Below, in pieces: positions 33,202-40,771 of a stretch of DNA of 64,000 nt (positions are counted from its first letter, which is position 1; every line of letters begins with the position of its first letter). This DNA is from Actinophytocola glycyrrhizae (GTDB lineage: Bacteria; Actinomycetota; Actinomycetes; Mycobacteriales; Pseudonocardiaceae), in NCBI RefSeq assembly GCF_042653545.1, contig NZ_JBHSIS010000003.1:372001-436000 (forward strand), given 5' to 3'. The notes beneath the pieces were generated by a model that did not search any database, was not told the origin of the DNA, and saw only the letters and a list, made by a program, of their open reading frames with translations. The position numbers and the translations under genes are program-made.

Positions 33202-33224
33202 GTGCGCACGATAACCTCACCCGC
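33202..33224. promoter_or_regulatory. 23-bp divergent promoter with two overlapping -10 elements
   Basis: TATCGT on the minus strand (33213-33208) ends 6 nt before the methyltransferase ATG. TAACCT on the plus strand (33212-33217) ends 7 nt before GTG 33225. The two hexamers share bases, and each -35 must lie inside the other gene. Both transcripts would be leaderless, and simultaneous use should be mutually exclusive. Confidence 0.6.
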
Positions 33225-33875
33225 GTGAGTGAACCGCCAGCCGTGCCAGACCCGCGGGAGATGCGGGTGTCCAACGACGACCGCGAGCGCGTGGCGCAAG
33301 TGCTGCACGACGCCATGGCGGAGGGCCGGCTGACCGTCGGCGAGCTGGAGGAGCGCCTCGACCAGGTCTACGCGGCCAAGGTCTTCCGCGACCTGGAACC
33401 GCTCGTGCGCGACCTGCCCGTCGGTGGCCAGGCCCCGCGGTTGCCGGTGCCCGCCACCCCGGCCCCCGCACCGGCGGCGGCCAACCGCGTCGGCGGCCGG
33501 GGCACGTCCAGCGCGGCGGTCGCGATCCTGTCCGGCTCCGTGCGCAAGGGCGTGTGGACCGTGCCGCCGACGTTCACGTCGTTCGCGCTGATGGGCGGCG
33601 TGGAGATCGACCTGACCGAGGCACGGTTCGAGGACGCGGAGACCACCATCCAGGCGTACGCGATCATGGGCGGCATCGAGATCACCGTGCCGGACGACAT
33701 CGCGGTACAGGTCAACGGCATCGGCTTCATGGGCGCGTTCGAGAACCGCGTGCAGAACCAGGGCCAGCCACGGCCGGGCACCCCGCTCGTGAAGATCAAC
33801 GGCCTCGCGCTCATGGGCGGCGTCGAGGTCAGGCGCCGCAAGCGGAACAAGGACCAGCAGCAGATCGAGGAGTGA
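33225..33875 (+). CDS. DUF1707 / LiaF-like C-terminal domain protein
   Basis: 216 residues from GTG 33225. N-terminal DUF1707 helical domain: MRVSNDDRERVAQVLHDAMAEGRLTVGELEERLDQVYAAKVFRDLEPLVRDLP (~10-64). An Ala/Pro linker follows (~68-95). The C-terminal beta-rich repeat domain, of the kind seen in cell-wall-active antibiotic response proteins, has AVAILSGSVRKGVW, SFALMGGVEIDLTEARFED, AYAIMGGIEITVPDDIAV and NGLALMGGVEVRRRKR. No membrane helix. Probably a small sensory or regulatory protein; role unknown. Confidence 0.8.
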   Translation: MSEPPAVPDPREMRVSNDDRERVAQVLHDAMAEGRLTVGELEERLDQVYAAKVFRDLEPLVRDLPVGGQAPRLPVPATPAPAPAAANRVGGRGTSSAAVAILSGSVRKGVWTVPPTFTSFALMGGVEIDLTEARFEDAETTIQAYAIMGGIEITVPDDIAVQVNGIGFMGAFENRVQNQGQPRPGTPLVKINGLALMGGVEVRRRKRNKDQQQIEE

Positions 33876-34028
33876 CCCGGCCCGCGCGCCGTGCCCCGAA
33901 GGGCGCTCGGCGACCGCCTGGGGCACCTTCACCAGCTGCCTGTTCCCTCAGGGCTTGGCGAAGTCGGGTTGCGTCGGTGCGGGCCCCGCTTGGCGGGGCC
34001 GGGCACGTAGCGCCCTGGCTCTGGTGCT

Positions 34029-34232
34029 GTGAAAGGCGCGTTGACGGCGTGGTAATGCCCTGAAAGGCGCGTTCAGGGCGCTGGGCGCCCTGAATGGCCC
34101 ATTGACGGCACTCGTTGTGCCGTGATCGCGCCTTGCGCGGCGGGTCGCCCCGCGGGCGCTGTGCGGCCGTAGTGCCATGTCCTGAAAGGCGCTTTCGGGG
34201 CACTCAACGTCCCGAAAGCGCCTTTCGGGACA
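34029..34232. repeat. Cluster of five ~23-bp TGAAAGGCGC hairpin modules
   Basis: Five related modules at 34029-34048, 34057-34079, 34087-34109, 34179-34203 and 34208-34232. Each is built as CCTGAA or CCCGAA, a short G/C core (AGGCGC, TGGCCC), then TTCAGGG, TTGACGG or TTTCGGG. The second is a self-complementary hairpin. The fourth and fifth together form an inverted repeat with ~24-bp arms. The same family recurs at 49718-49770. They resemble actinobacterial interspersed palindromes; role unknown, possibly termination. Confidence 0.8.
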
Positions 34233-34407
34233 TCGGCGAACGCCTCGAATCGCTGCACCAGGCTCCGCGAAGCCAACCTCGCCTGCCTTCGCCGGACTCC
34301 GCAAATCCGCGAACCGGCCGGAACGCAACCCCCACCCGATCCCGGGGGCGTCCCGCCGTGCCAGTCTACCGGGGGGCACCGACGGAAACCGGCTCGCGGG
34401 TCCTGCC

Positions 34408-34435
34408 TGTGGACAACTCCCCGACCTGTGGACAA
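34408..34435 (+). promoter_or_regulatory. Pair of DnaA-box-like sites upstream of deoC
   Basis: TGTGGACAA at 34408-34416 and 34427-34435, 19 bp apart, same orientation, 40-65 bp upstream of the deoC -10 element. They are placed where a bound protein could affect the deoC promoter. Confidence 0.45.
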
Positions 34436-34473
34436 CCCGGCTCGACCGGGCGGTCCCGGGCGGGGGTGCCGCC

Positions 34474-34479
34474 TAGACT
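34474..34479 (+). promoter_or_regulatory. -10 element of deoC (leaderless)
   Basis: TAGACT ends 7 nt before the ATG of deoC with no Shine-Dalgarno between, so transcription probably starts at or next to the start codon. No clear -35 hexamer. Confidence 0.6.
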
Positions 34480-34486
34480 CGGGCGC

Positions 34487-35455
34487 ATGGCAGCACCCTC
34501 AACGGCGAGCACCGGGTTACCGCCCGCGCTTGCCGACGCGACTCGGGACGAGATGTCCCTGCGGCGGTTCCTCCACGGGCTACCGGGCGTGGACCAGGTC
34601 GGCGTCGAGCAGCGGGCGGCGGGCCTCGCCACCCGCAGCATCAAGAAGGCCTCGAAACTGCAGGCCATCGACACCGCGATCGGCATGGTCGACCTGACCA
34701 CGCTCGAAGGCGCCGACACGGCGGGCAAGGTCCGTTCGCTGTGCGCGAAGGCGCGCCGCCCCGATCCCGAACGGCCGGACGTCCCGAAGGTCGCGGCGGT
34801 CTGTGTCTACCCCGACATGGTGGCGACCGCGGCGAAGGCGACCGCGGGCACCGGCATCGACGTGGCCAGTGTCGCCACGGCGTTCCCGTCGGGACGGTCG
34901 ACGCTCGACATCAAGCTCGCCGACACCCGGTTCGCGGTGGAGAGCGGTGCGACCGAGGTCGACATGGTGATCGACCGGGGCGCGTTCCTCTCGGGACAGT
35001 ACGGCCGGGTCTTCGACGAGATCGTGGCCGTGAAACAGGCCTGCGGCGCCGCGCACCTCAAGGTCATCCTCGAGACCGGTGAGCTGGTCACCTACGACAA
35101 CGTGCGCCGCGCCTCCTGGCTGGCGTTGCTCGCGGGCGGCGACTTCATCAAGACCTCCACCGGCAAGGTGAGCCCGGCCGCGACGTTGCCCGTCACCCAC
35201 GTGATGCTGCAGGCCGTCCGCGACTGGCACACCCAGACCGGCGAGCACCGGGGCGTGAAGTCCGCGGGCGGGATCCGCAACACCAAGGACGCGATCCGCT
35301 ACCTGGTCGCGGTCAACGAGGTCGCCGGCCCGGAATGGCTCACCCCGGAACTCTTCCGCTTCGGTGCGTCCAGCCTGCTCAACGACCTGCTGATGCAGCG
35401 GCGTGCCCAGCTCGACGGCCACTACAGCGGCCCTGACTACGTGACGGTGGACTGA
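34487..35455 (+). CDS. deoC: Deoxyribose-phosphate aldolase
   Basis: 322 residues, longer than the ~220-260 of short DeoC forms because of an N-terminal extension of ~70 residues, as in the longer DeoC subgroup. Core: AIDTAIGMVDLTTLEGADT, VAAVCVYPDMVATAAKATAGTGIDVASVATAFPSGRSTLDIKLADTRFAVESGATEVDMVIDRG (~104-167), LKVILETGELVTYDNVRRAS, and the Schiff-base lysine in GGDFIKTSTGKVSPAAT (~218-234), followed by VKSAGGIRNTKDAIRYL. Cleaves deoxyribose-5-phosphate to glyceraldehyde-3-phosphate and acetaldehyde. The aldehyde dehydrogenase gene starts 1 bp after its stop. Confidence 0.94.
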   Translation: MAAPSTASTGLPPALADATRDEMSLRRFLHGLPGVDQVGVEQRAAGLATRSIKKASKLQAIDTAIGMVDLTTLEGADTAGKVRSLCAKARRPDPERPDVPKVAAVCVYPDMVATAAKATAGTGIDVASVATAFPSGRSTLDIKLADTRFAVESGATEVDMVIDRGAFLSGQYGRVFDEIVAVKQACGAAHLKVILETGELVTYDNVRRASWLALLAGGDFIKTSTGKVSPAATLPVTHVMLQAVRDWHTQTGEHRGVKSAGGIRNTKDAIRYLVAVNEVAGPEWLTPELFRFGASSLLNDLLMQRRAQLDGHYSGPDYVTVD

Positions 35456-35456
35456 C

Positions 35457-36884
35457 ATGTGGGAATACGCGCCCGCTCCCGAGAGCAGGGACATCGCGAA
35501 CCTCAAGCCCAGCTACCGGATGTTCCTCGACGGCGAGTTCGTCGACGGCGCCGGTGAGCCGCTGAAGACGGTCAACCCGGCCACCGAGGAGGTGCTGGCC
35601 GAGGTCGGCACGGCCGACAAGAACGACGTGGACCGCGCCGTCAAGGCCGCCCGCCGCGCCTACGACCGGGTGTGGGGCAGGATGCCGGGCGCCGAACGCG
35701 CCAAGTACATCTACCGGATCGCCCGCATGATCGCCGAGCGCGCGCGTGAGCTGGCGGTACTGGAGAGCCTCGACAACGGCAAGCCGATCAGGGAGTCGCG
35801 GGACGTCGACGTCCCGACCGCGTCCGCGCACTTCTTCTACCACGCGGGCTGGGCCGACAAGCTCGGCTACGCGGGCCTCGGGCCGGACCCGAAGCCGCTT
35901 GGTGTCGCCGGTCAGGTCATCCCGTGGAACTTCCCGCTGCTGATGGCGGCGTGGAAGATCGCACCAGCGCTGGCCTGCGGCAACACCGTCGTGCTCAAGC
36001 CGGCCGAGACCACCCCGCTGACCGCGCTGGTGCTCGCCGAGATCATCCAGCAGGCCGAGCTGCCGCCTGGCGTGGTGAACATCCTGCCCGGCGCCGGTGA
36101 CGTCGGCGCCGAACTGGTCGGGCACGCGGGTGTCGACAAGGTCGCGTTCACCGGTTCCACCGACGTCGGCAAGCTCATCCAGCGCTCGCTCGCGGGCAAG
36201 GGCAAGAAGCTCACGCTGGAGCTGGGTGGCAAGGCGGCCAACGTGGTGTTCGACGACGCGCCGCTCGACCAGGCCGTCGAGGGCATCGTCAACGGCATCT
36301 TCTTCAACCAGGGGCACGTCTGCTGCGCGGGCTCGCGGCTGCTGGTGCAGGAGTCGATCGCCGACGAGCTGGTCGAGAAGCTGCACGCCCGCGTCTCGAC
36401 GCTGCGGATCGGTGACCCGCTGGACAAGAACACCGACGTCGGTGCGATCAACTCGCGTGACCAGCTCACGAGGATCACCGAGCTCGTCGAGTCCGGCGAG
36501 AGCGAGGGCGCCGAGAAGTGGGTGAGCCCGTGTCCGTTGCCGGACAAGGGTTTCTTCTTCGCGCCGACCGTGTTCTCCGGCGTCAGCCAGGCCATGCGGA
36601 TCGCCCGCGAGGAGATCTTCGGGCCGGTGCTGTCGGTGCTGACGTTCCGCACCCCGGACGAGGCCGTCGCGAAGGCCAACAACACGCCCTACGGCCTGTC
36701 CGCGGGCATCTGGACGGAGAAGGGCTCGCGGATCCTCTGGATGGCGAACCAGCTCCGCGCCGGTGTGGTGTGGGCCAACACGTTCAACCGCTTCGACCCG
36801 ACCGCGCCGTTCGGCGGCTACCAGGAGTCCGGGTTCGGCCGCGAGGGCGGCCGCACGGGACTGGAGGCATACCTCGATGTCTGA
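35457..36884 (+). CDS. Aldehyde dehydrogenase
   Basis: 475 residues from ATG 35457, 1 bp after deoC. Complete ALDH: NPATEEVLAEVGTADKNDVDRAV, GVAGQVIPWNFPLLMAAWKIAPALACGNTVVLKPAETTPLTAL (~150-192), NAD loop FTGSTDVGKLIQRSLAG (~231), catalytic Glu in LTLELGGKAANVVFDDA (~253), catalytic Cys in FFNQGHVCCAGSRLLVQE (~281-298), and EEIFGPVLSVLTF. Probably oxidises the acetaldehyde released by DeoC to acetate, completing deoxynucleoside catabolism; that assignment rests on context. Overlaps the next gene by 8 bp. Confidence 0.92.
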   Translation: MWEYAPAPESRDIANLKPSYRMFLDGEFVDGAGEPLKTVNPATEEVLAEVGTADKNDVDRAVKAARRAYDRVWGRMPGAERAKYIYRIARMIAERARELAVLESLDNGKPIRESRDVDVPTASAHFFYHAGWADKLGYAGLGPDPKPLGVAGQVIPWNFPLLMAAWKIAPALACGNTVVLKPAETTPLTALVLAEIIQQAELPPGVVNILPGAGDVGAELVGHAGVDKVAFTGSTDVGKLIQRSLAGKGKKLTLELGGKAANVVFDDAPLDQAVEGIVNGIFFNQGHVCCAGSRLLVQESIADELVEKLHARVSTLRIGDPLDKNTDVGAINSRDQLTRITELVESGESEGAEKWVSPCPLPDKGFFFAPTVFSGVSQAMRIAREEIFGPVLSVLTFRTPDEAVAKANNTPYGLSAGIWTEKGSRILWMANQLRAGVVWANTFNRFDPTAPFGGYQESGFGREGGRTGLEAYLDV

Positions 36885-37743
36885 CCGTCTCTCCGTAGCG
36901 AAGACCTACAAGCTCTACATCGGCGGCGCGTTCCCGCGTTCCGAGTCGGGCCGCTCCTACCCGGTGCGCGACAACAAGGGCGGCTTTCTCGCCAACGCGG
37001 CGCAGGGGTCCCGCAAGGACGTCCGCGAGGCGGTCGTGGCCGCGCGCAAGGCGTTCGGCGGCTGGGCGAGGGCCACCGCGTACAACCGCGGCCAGGTGCT
37101 GTACCGGGTGGCGGAACTGCTGGAGGGCAGGCGCGAGCAGTTCATCGCGGAAACCGCGGCCAGCGAAGGCGTCGCCACCAAGAAAGCGCAGTCCACTGTG
37201 GACGCGGCGATCGACAGGTGGGTGTGGTACGCGGGCTGGACCGACAAGATCGCGACCGTGCTCGGCGCGTCGAACCCGGTGGCAGGGCCGTACTTCTCGT
37301 TCTCGGTGCCGGAGCCGACCGGTGTCGTCGGCGTGCTCGCGCCGCAGTCCTCGTCGCTGCTGGGGCTCGTCAGCGTGGTCGCGCCGGTGATCGCCACCGG
37401 CAACACCGCGGTCGTGATCACCTCGCAGGAACGGCCGCTGCCCGCGATCACCCTGTCCGAGGTGCTCGCCACCTCGGACGTGCCCGGCGGGGTGGTCAAC
37501 ATCGTCACCGGCCGCACCGCGGAGCTCGCGCCGTGGCTCGCCTCGCACGCCGACGTCAACGCGCTCGACCTCGCGGGCGCACCGGAGGCGATGCGGGCCG
37601 AGCTGGAGGGCGCCGCGGCCGAGACGGTCAAGCGGGTGCTGCGGGCCAGGGCCACCGAGCCGGACTGGACCGCGCAACCGGACATCTCCCGGCTGCGCGC
37701 GTTCGTCGAGACGAAGACCGTCTGGCATCCGATGGGGGTGTGA
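36877..37743 (+). CDS. Truncated aldehyde dehydrogenase-like protein without catalytic domain
   Basis: 288 residues from ATG 36877, overlapping the previous ALDH by 8 bp. The N-terminal ALDH half is intact: KLYIGGAFPRSESGRSYPVRDNKG, DVREAVVAARKAFGGWARATAYNRGQVLYRVAELLEGRREQFI, VPEPTGVVGVLAPQSSSLLGLVSVVAPVIATGNTAVVITSQERPLPAITLSEVL. It continues to SDVPGGVVNIVTGRTAELAPWLASHADVNALDLAG, then ends with a short tail. The catalytic Glu/Cys region is missing and the usual PWNFP is PQSSS. In-frame, tight overlap and normal codon use argue against recent decay. Likely a pseudoenzyme or partner subunit. Confidence 0.82.
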   Translation: MSDRLSVAKTYKLYIGGAFPRSESGRSYPVRDNKGGFLANAAQGSRKDVREAVVAARKAFGGWARATAYNRGQVLYRVAELLEGRREQFIAETAASEGVATKKAQSTVDAAIDRWVWYAGWTDKIATVLGASNPVAGPYFSFSVPEPTGVVGVLAPQSSSLLGLVSVVAPVIATGNTAVVITSQERPLPAITLSEVLATSDVPGGVVNIVTGRTAELAPWLASHADVNALDLAGAPEAMRAELEGAAAETVKRVLRARATEPDWTAQPDISRLRAFVETKTVWHPMGV

Positions 37744-37846
37744 TTGGCGGATTCACCCGCATGTCGGGGGCTTGTTGACCTACTCTTTCGAGTTGGCGGG
37801 AGCCACCGGGGGCTGGTGTGCGTCCGAGCTGTCAGGAGGGGACCAG

Positions 37847-38206
37847 ATGACGAACCACGACGAGCCGCTGCCACCGCCGCCGCCGGGTTACGACGCGGAG
37901 GAGGGCGCCTTCGCGGCCTTCGCCAAGGGGTACCGGCCGCTGGCCGACGACCTGAACCGGGCGACGGGCAACGACCTCGGCGCGCACACGTCGCTGGACG
38001 GCAACGTGTTCTCGCGGGTCGGCAACGAGGTGGGGCTGGCCGACGCCATCCGCAACGCGACGCAGAGCCAGCTCGACCGCGTGAACGGCCTCGCGGGCAA
38101 CACCAGCTCCATGGCGGACGCGGTCGGCCGGACGTGGACGAACTACGTCGACATCGAGGACGAGGCAGGCAGGCGGGTGCGGCGGGCGACGGGTGAGATG
38201 GCATGA
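37847..38206 (+). CDS. Small WXG100/ESX-like secreted partner protein
   Basis: 119 residues from ATG 37847 with a strong AGGAGGGG RBS. Proline-rich start (DEPLPPPPPGYDAEEGAFAAFAKGY), then a helical region: RATGNDLGAHTSLDGNVFSRVGNEVGLADAIRNATQSQLDRVNGLAGNTSSMADAVGRTWTNYVDIEDEAGRRVRR. The W-x-N/G-like WTNY turn between helices and a C-terminal helix fit a type VII secretion substrate of the ESX/WXG100 superfamily, but the match is loose. Stop overlaps the ATG of the NlpC/P60 gene, the usual pairing of a helical chaperone-substrate and a secreted effector. Confidence 0.62.
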   Translation: MTNHDEPLPPPPPGYDAEEGAFAAFAKGYRPLADDLNRATGNDLGAHTSLDGNVFSRVGNEVGLADAIRNATQSQLDRVNGLAGNTSSMADAVGRTWTNYVDIEDEAGRRVRRATGEMA

Positions 38207-39303
38207 GCCCCACGACCGTCCCGCTCGTCGCCCCGCTCGTCCAGCCCGCCGCCGACGCGCAGCGCCAGCTCGCGACCGACGACGGCGCGATCGAGGGCGT
38301 CGGCCAGGCACACGGCAACGTCCAGAACGCGCTGTACACCTACGACTCGGACGCGGGCAGCCAGGTCCAGACCCTGCAGTACGGCTGGACCGGCGGTTCG
38401 GCGGACCGGCAGGCCGCGGACGCCCGCACGATGAGCACCACCACCAAGGACATCAGCGAGTACAGCGCGGAGGTCCAGACCGCGGTGCGCGACGCGGCGG
38501 GCATCCTCAAGGTCGGCCAGAACACCAACCAGCAGCTCATCGACAACTTCATGGACAAGGCCGCGGAGCTGCTGTCGGCCGCGTCCGCGCTGCGCGCGGC
38601 CGGTGACCACGCGGGCGCGCAGGCCAAGATCTCCGAGCTGATCCGGCTCGGGGCCCAGGTGAGCGGCGAGAGCAGCACGAACCTCGAAGCCGTCATGACG
38701 CAGCTGACCGGCGTCGTGGCCCGCCTCGACGGCGGCGGCGCCACCACCCCCGCCGGCGCGGAGAGCAACAACCCGCCCGCCGCCTACAACAGCAATGGCG
38801 GCGGCGGCGGTGGTGGCGGCGGAGACAGCGGTGGCGGTGGCGGGGGCGGTGGTGGCGTCGTCACCAAGAAACGCCTCCCGGTCGCGATCCCGCCACAGCC
38901 CGGCACGGGCGTCGCGGTGAACCTGCCGGACGGCAGCACGGTCATGGCCCCGAACGAGACGGCGGCGAAGGCCGTCCGCGCCGCACTGGGCCAGCTGGGC
39001 GTGCCGTACGTGTGGGGCGGCACCGCACCCGGCGTCGGCCTCGACTGCAGCGGCCTGACCCAGTACGCGTACGGCGAGGCGGGCCTGGACATCCCGCGTA
39101 CCTCCCGCGAACAGGACATCGGCGCGGAGGTCCCGTCCGCGGACCAGCTGCTGCCCGGCGACCTGGTCTGCTGGGAAGGCCACGTGGCGATGTACATCGG
39201 CAACGGACAGATCGTCGAGGCCGGTGACCCGGTCCAGGTCGGCCCGCTGCGCACCACCAACTCGGGCATGCCGTTCGTGGGCTTCTACCGTCCCACCGGA
39301 TGA
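38203..39303 (+). CDS. NlpC/P60 peptidoglycan hydrolase with ESX-like N-terminal domain
   Basis: 366 residues, ATG in the ATGA overlap. N-terminal ~180 residues are helical with a central YGWTGGSADRQAADARTM turn (WxG-type, ~63) and no classical signal peptide, as in type VII substrates. A Gly-rich linker (~200-222, runs of Gly) leads to the NlpC/P60 domain: AVRAALGQLGVPYVWGGTAPGVGLDCSGLTQYAYGEAGLDIPRTS (catalytic Cys ~284) and GDLVCWEGHVAMYIGNGQIVEAGDP (catalytic His ~327). Likely a secreted endopeptidase cutting stem peptides. Stop overlaps the next ATG. Confidence 0.85.
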   Translation: MSPTTVPLVAPLVQPAADAQRQLATDDGAIEGVGQAHGNVQNALYTYDSDAGSQVQTLQYGWTGGSADRQAADARTMSTTTKDISEYSAEVQTAVRDAAGILKVGQNTNQQLIDNFMDKAAELLSAASALRAAGDHAGAQAKISELIRLGAQVSGESSTNLEAVMTQLTGVVARLDGGGATTPAGAESNNPPAAYNSNGGGGGGGGGDSGGGGGGGGGVVTKKRLPVAIPPQPGTGVAVNLPDGSTVMAPNETAAKAVRAALGQLGVPYVWGGTAPGVGLDCSGLTQYAYGEAGLDIPRTSREQDIGAEVPSADQLLPGDLVCWEGHVAMYIGNGQIVEAGDPVQVGPLRTTNSGMPFVGFYRPTG

Positions 39304-40304
39304 CAGAACTCGCGTTCTTCGTGGACCTGGCGGTCACCGGCACCGTGCTGGGGCTCGACCACACGAGCACCATGGCCGAGGTCGAGGCGGTGTTCGAGCT
39401 GACCCACGCGTCGGCGTACCCGAACTCGCTGGTCACCGACGCGGGGCTGGTGGAGTTCGGCTGGCAGCGGTGGCACGGCGGGGACACCTGGACCGCCACC
39501 TACTTCGGTGCCCAGGCCCACCGGCTCGGCCTCCTCGCGGACAAGGAACAGGTGGAGTCGCCGCTGGTGGCGCGGTACGGCGATTTCCCGGCCCGCGTGC
39601 ACGTCGAGGACCTGCTGGCCGCGACCACCGCCGTCGGTCACCCGCTGCGGCAGGTGCCCGACCCCGACGAGAACCGCGTCGCCTACTGGTCCCCGGTTTC
39701 GGACCTGCACGTGCTGGCCGTCGCCCCGGACAGAGCCGGGGAGCCGGACCCGCCCGGCACCGTGCTCAAGATGCTGGGTCCGCAGCCGTGGTGGCCGTGG
39801 CACCGGAACATGGGCAGGGAACTGGAGTTCGCCGGGTACGCACGACAGCTGCTGGCGACCGGGCGGTCGGCGTGGCTGGACGCGCACGACCCGGTCGACG
39901 AGCCGCCCGAGGTGCGCAGGGACTGGTGGGGCTGCCTCACCAACATGGTGCAGCGGAAGGCCAAGGTGCACGAGCCGGTGGTCGCGCTGCACCGGGAGGC
40001 CGCCGAACGCGCCGTGTGCACGGTCGCGGAGGCCGCCCTCGCCGAGATCGCCGTACTGGTCCGCGCACACGGCAAGGGCGTCCCCGCCGGTTCGACCGAC
40101 GAGGCCACCACCCGCTGGCTCGCGCACGTCCCGCCCGGCGGTGACCTGCGGTCGGACCGCGTGCTGCGCAACCAGATCCACGCGGTGGGCCAGGGCCTCA
40201 CGCATCTCACCGACCCGGCTCTCGCCGACGCGATGCGGCCGTGGCTGGACCTGCGCCCGGCACTGCTCGCGGACGGGCGCGCACCCCGAGTTCCGGCACA
40301 TTAG
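39300..40304 (+). CDS. Uncharacterised protein coupled to the NlpC/P60 gene
   Basis: 334 residues, ATG in the ATGA overlap with the hydrolase gene. No signal peptide or membrane helix. N-terminal region TELAFFVDLAVTGTVLGLDHTSTMAEVEAVFELTHASAYPNSLVTDAGLVEFGWQRW resembles small proteins found beside secreted effectors and nuclease toxins in actinomycetes, possibly an immunity or chaperone role. The C-terminal half is helical (AVCTVAEAALAEIAVLVRAHGKG, HAVGQGLTHLTDPALADAMRPWL). Family not recognised; role is inferred from position only. Confidence 0.6.
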   Translation: MTELAFFVDLAVTGTVLGLDHTSTMAEVEAVFELTHASAYPNSLVTDAGLVEFGWQRWHGGDTWTATYFGAQAHRLGLLADKEQVESPLVARYGDFPARVHVEDLLAATTAVGHPLRQVPDPDENRVAYWSPVSDLHVLAVAPDRAGEPDPPGTVLKMLGPQPWWPWHRNMGRELEFAGYARQLLATGRSAWLDAHDPVDEPPEVRRDWWGCLTNMVQRKAKVHEPVVALHREAAERAVCTVAEAALAEIAVLVRAHGKGVPAGSTDEATTRWLAHVPPGGDLRSDRVLRNQIHAVGQGLTHLTDPALADAMRPWLDLRPALLADGRAPRVPAH

Positions 40305-40360
40305 CGCGCTTGTCGGACCTTTCGGGCACACTTGTGCGGTACCGGGGATCAGGAGGGGTC

Positions 40361-40771
40361 GTGGAGATCGACATCGACCACGAGTTGGCGGCGGTGGACC
40401 GCAACGTGGCGCAGGCTGGCGAGCGGGCGCAGGAGCAGGTCGCGCGGGTCGGTCGCGTGACGGGCAAGGCCAGTTCGCCCGATGGCGGCATCGAGGTCGA
40501 GGTTGCGCCCGGCGGGCTGCTGACCGGGCTGCGGCTCTCGCCCGGCGCCGTGTCGGGGGACATGGAGACGTTGGCCCGCAACATCACCTCGCTCGCCGAC
40601 CGGGCGACCCGGCGCGCGGGCAGCAACATGTACAAGACGCTGGCGCCGGTGCTGGGCGAACGGGGCGAGAAGCACCTCGAGTCGCTGGGGTACGTGCCGG
40701 TGGACGACGACGAGGACGCCGCCGAGGTCGACTTCTCCGACCCGCTCAAGCACCGCGGGAGCAGGCGGTGA
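40361..40771 (+). CDS. YbaB/EbfC-like protein (first of a pair)
   Basis: 136 residues from GTG 40361 with AGGAGGGG RBS. EIDIDHELAAVDRNVAQAGERAQEQVARVGRVTGKASSPDGGIEVEVAPGGLLTGLRLSPGA has the helix-strand-strand layout of YbaB/EbfC-family proteins (Gly-rich turn, then VEV..GG.L..L.L), followed by a second helix. In actinomycetes such proteins often sit beside ESX-type substrates. DNA binding is known for the housekeeping YbaB but uncertain here. Its stop overlaps the next gene's GTG. Confidence 0.65.
   Translation: MEIDIDHELAAVDRNVAQAGERAQEQVARVGRVTGKASSPDGGIEVEVAPGGLLTGLRLSPGAVSGDMETLARNITSLADRATRRAGSNMYKTLAPVLGERGEKHLESLGYVPVDDDEDAAEVDFSDPLKHRGSRR

Larger units (their letters stand above)
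33876..34486. other. 611-bp gene-free region with hairpins and repeat modules
   Basis: No convincing gene. In order: a small hairpin GGCCCCGC / GCGGGGCC (33982-34000) that may terminate the upstream gene; the hairpin-module cluster (34029-34232); a stretch with no signal I can name (34233-34407); a DnaA-box-like pair (34408-34435); and the deoC promoter (34474-34479). Open frames crossing it lack an RBS and recognisable sequence. Confidence 0.7.

Noticed and set aside
34408..34435. DnaA-box-like pairs considered as a replication origin
   Set aside because: Only two boxes per site, no AT-rich unwinding region and no dnaA, dnaN or gyrB nearby.
34115..34486. Possible N-terminal extension of deoC through the repeat region
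   Set aside because: The extension reads repeat and promoter sequence with Arg/Pro-rich low complexity; ATG 34487 follows a -10 element.
36877..37743. Short ALDH considered as a frameshifted pseudogene of a full-length ALDH
   Set aside because: No remnant of the catalytic half follows in any frame before the next gene, and coupling to the upstream gene is intact, so it is treated as a real short protein.
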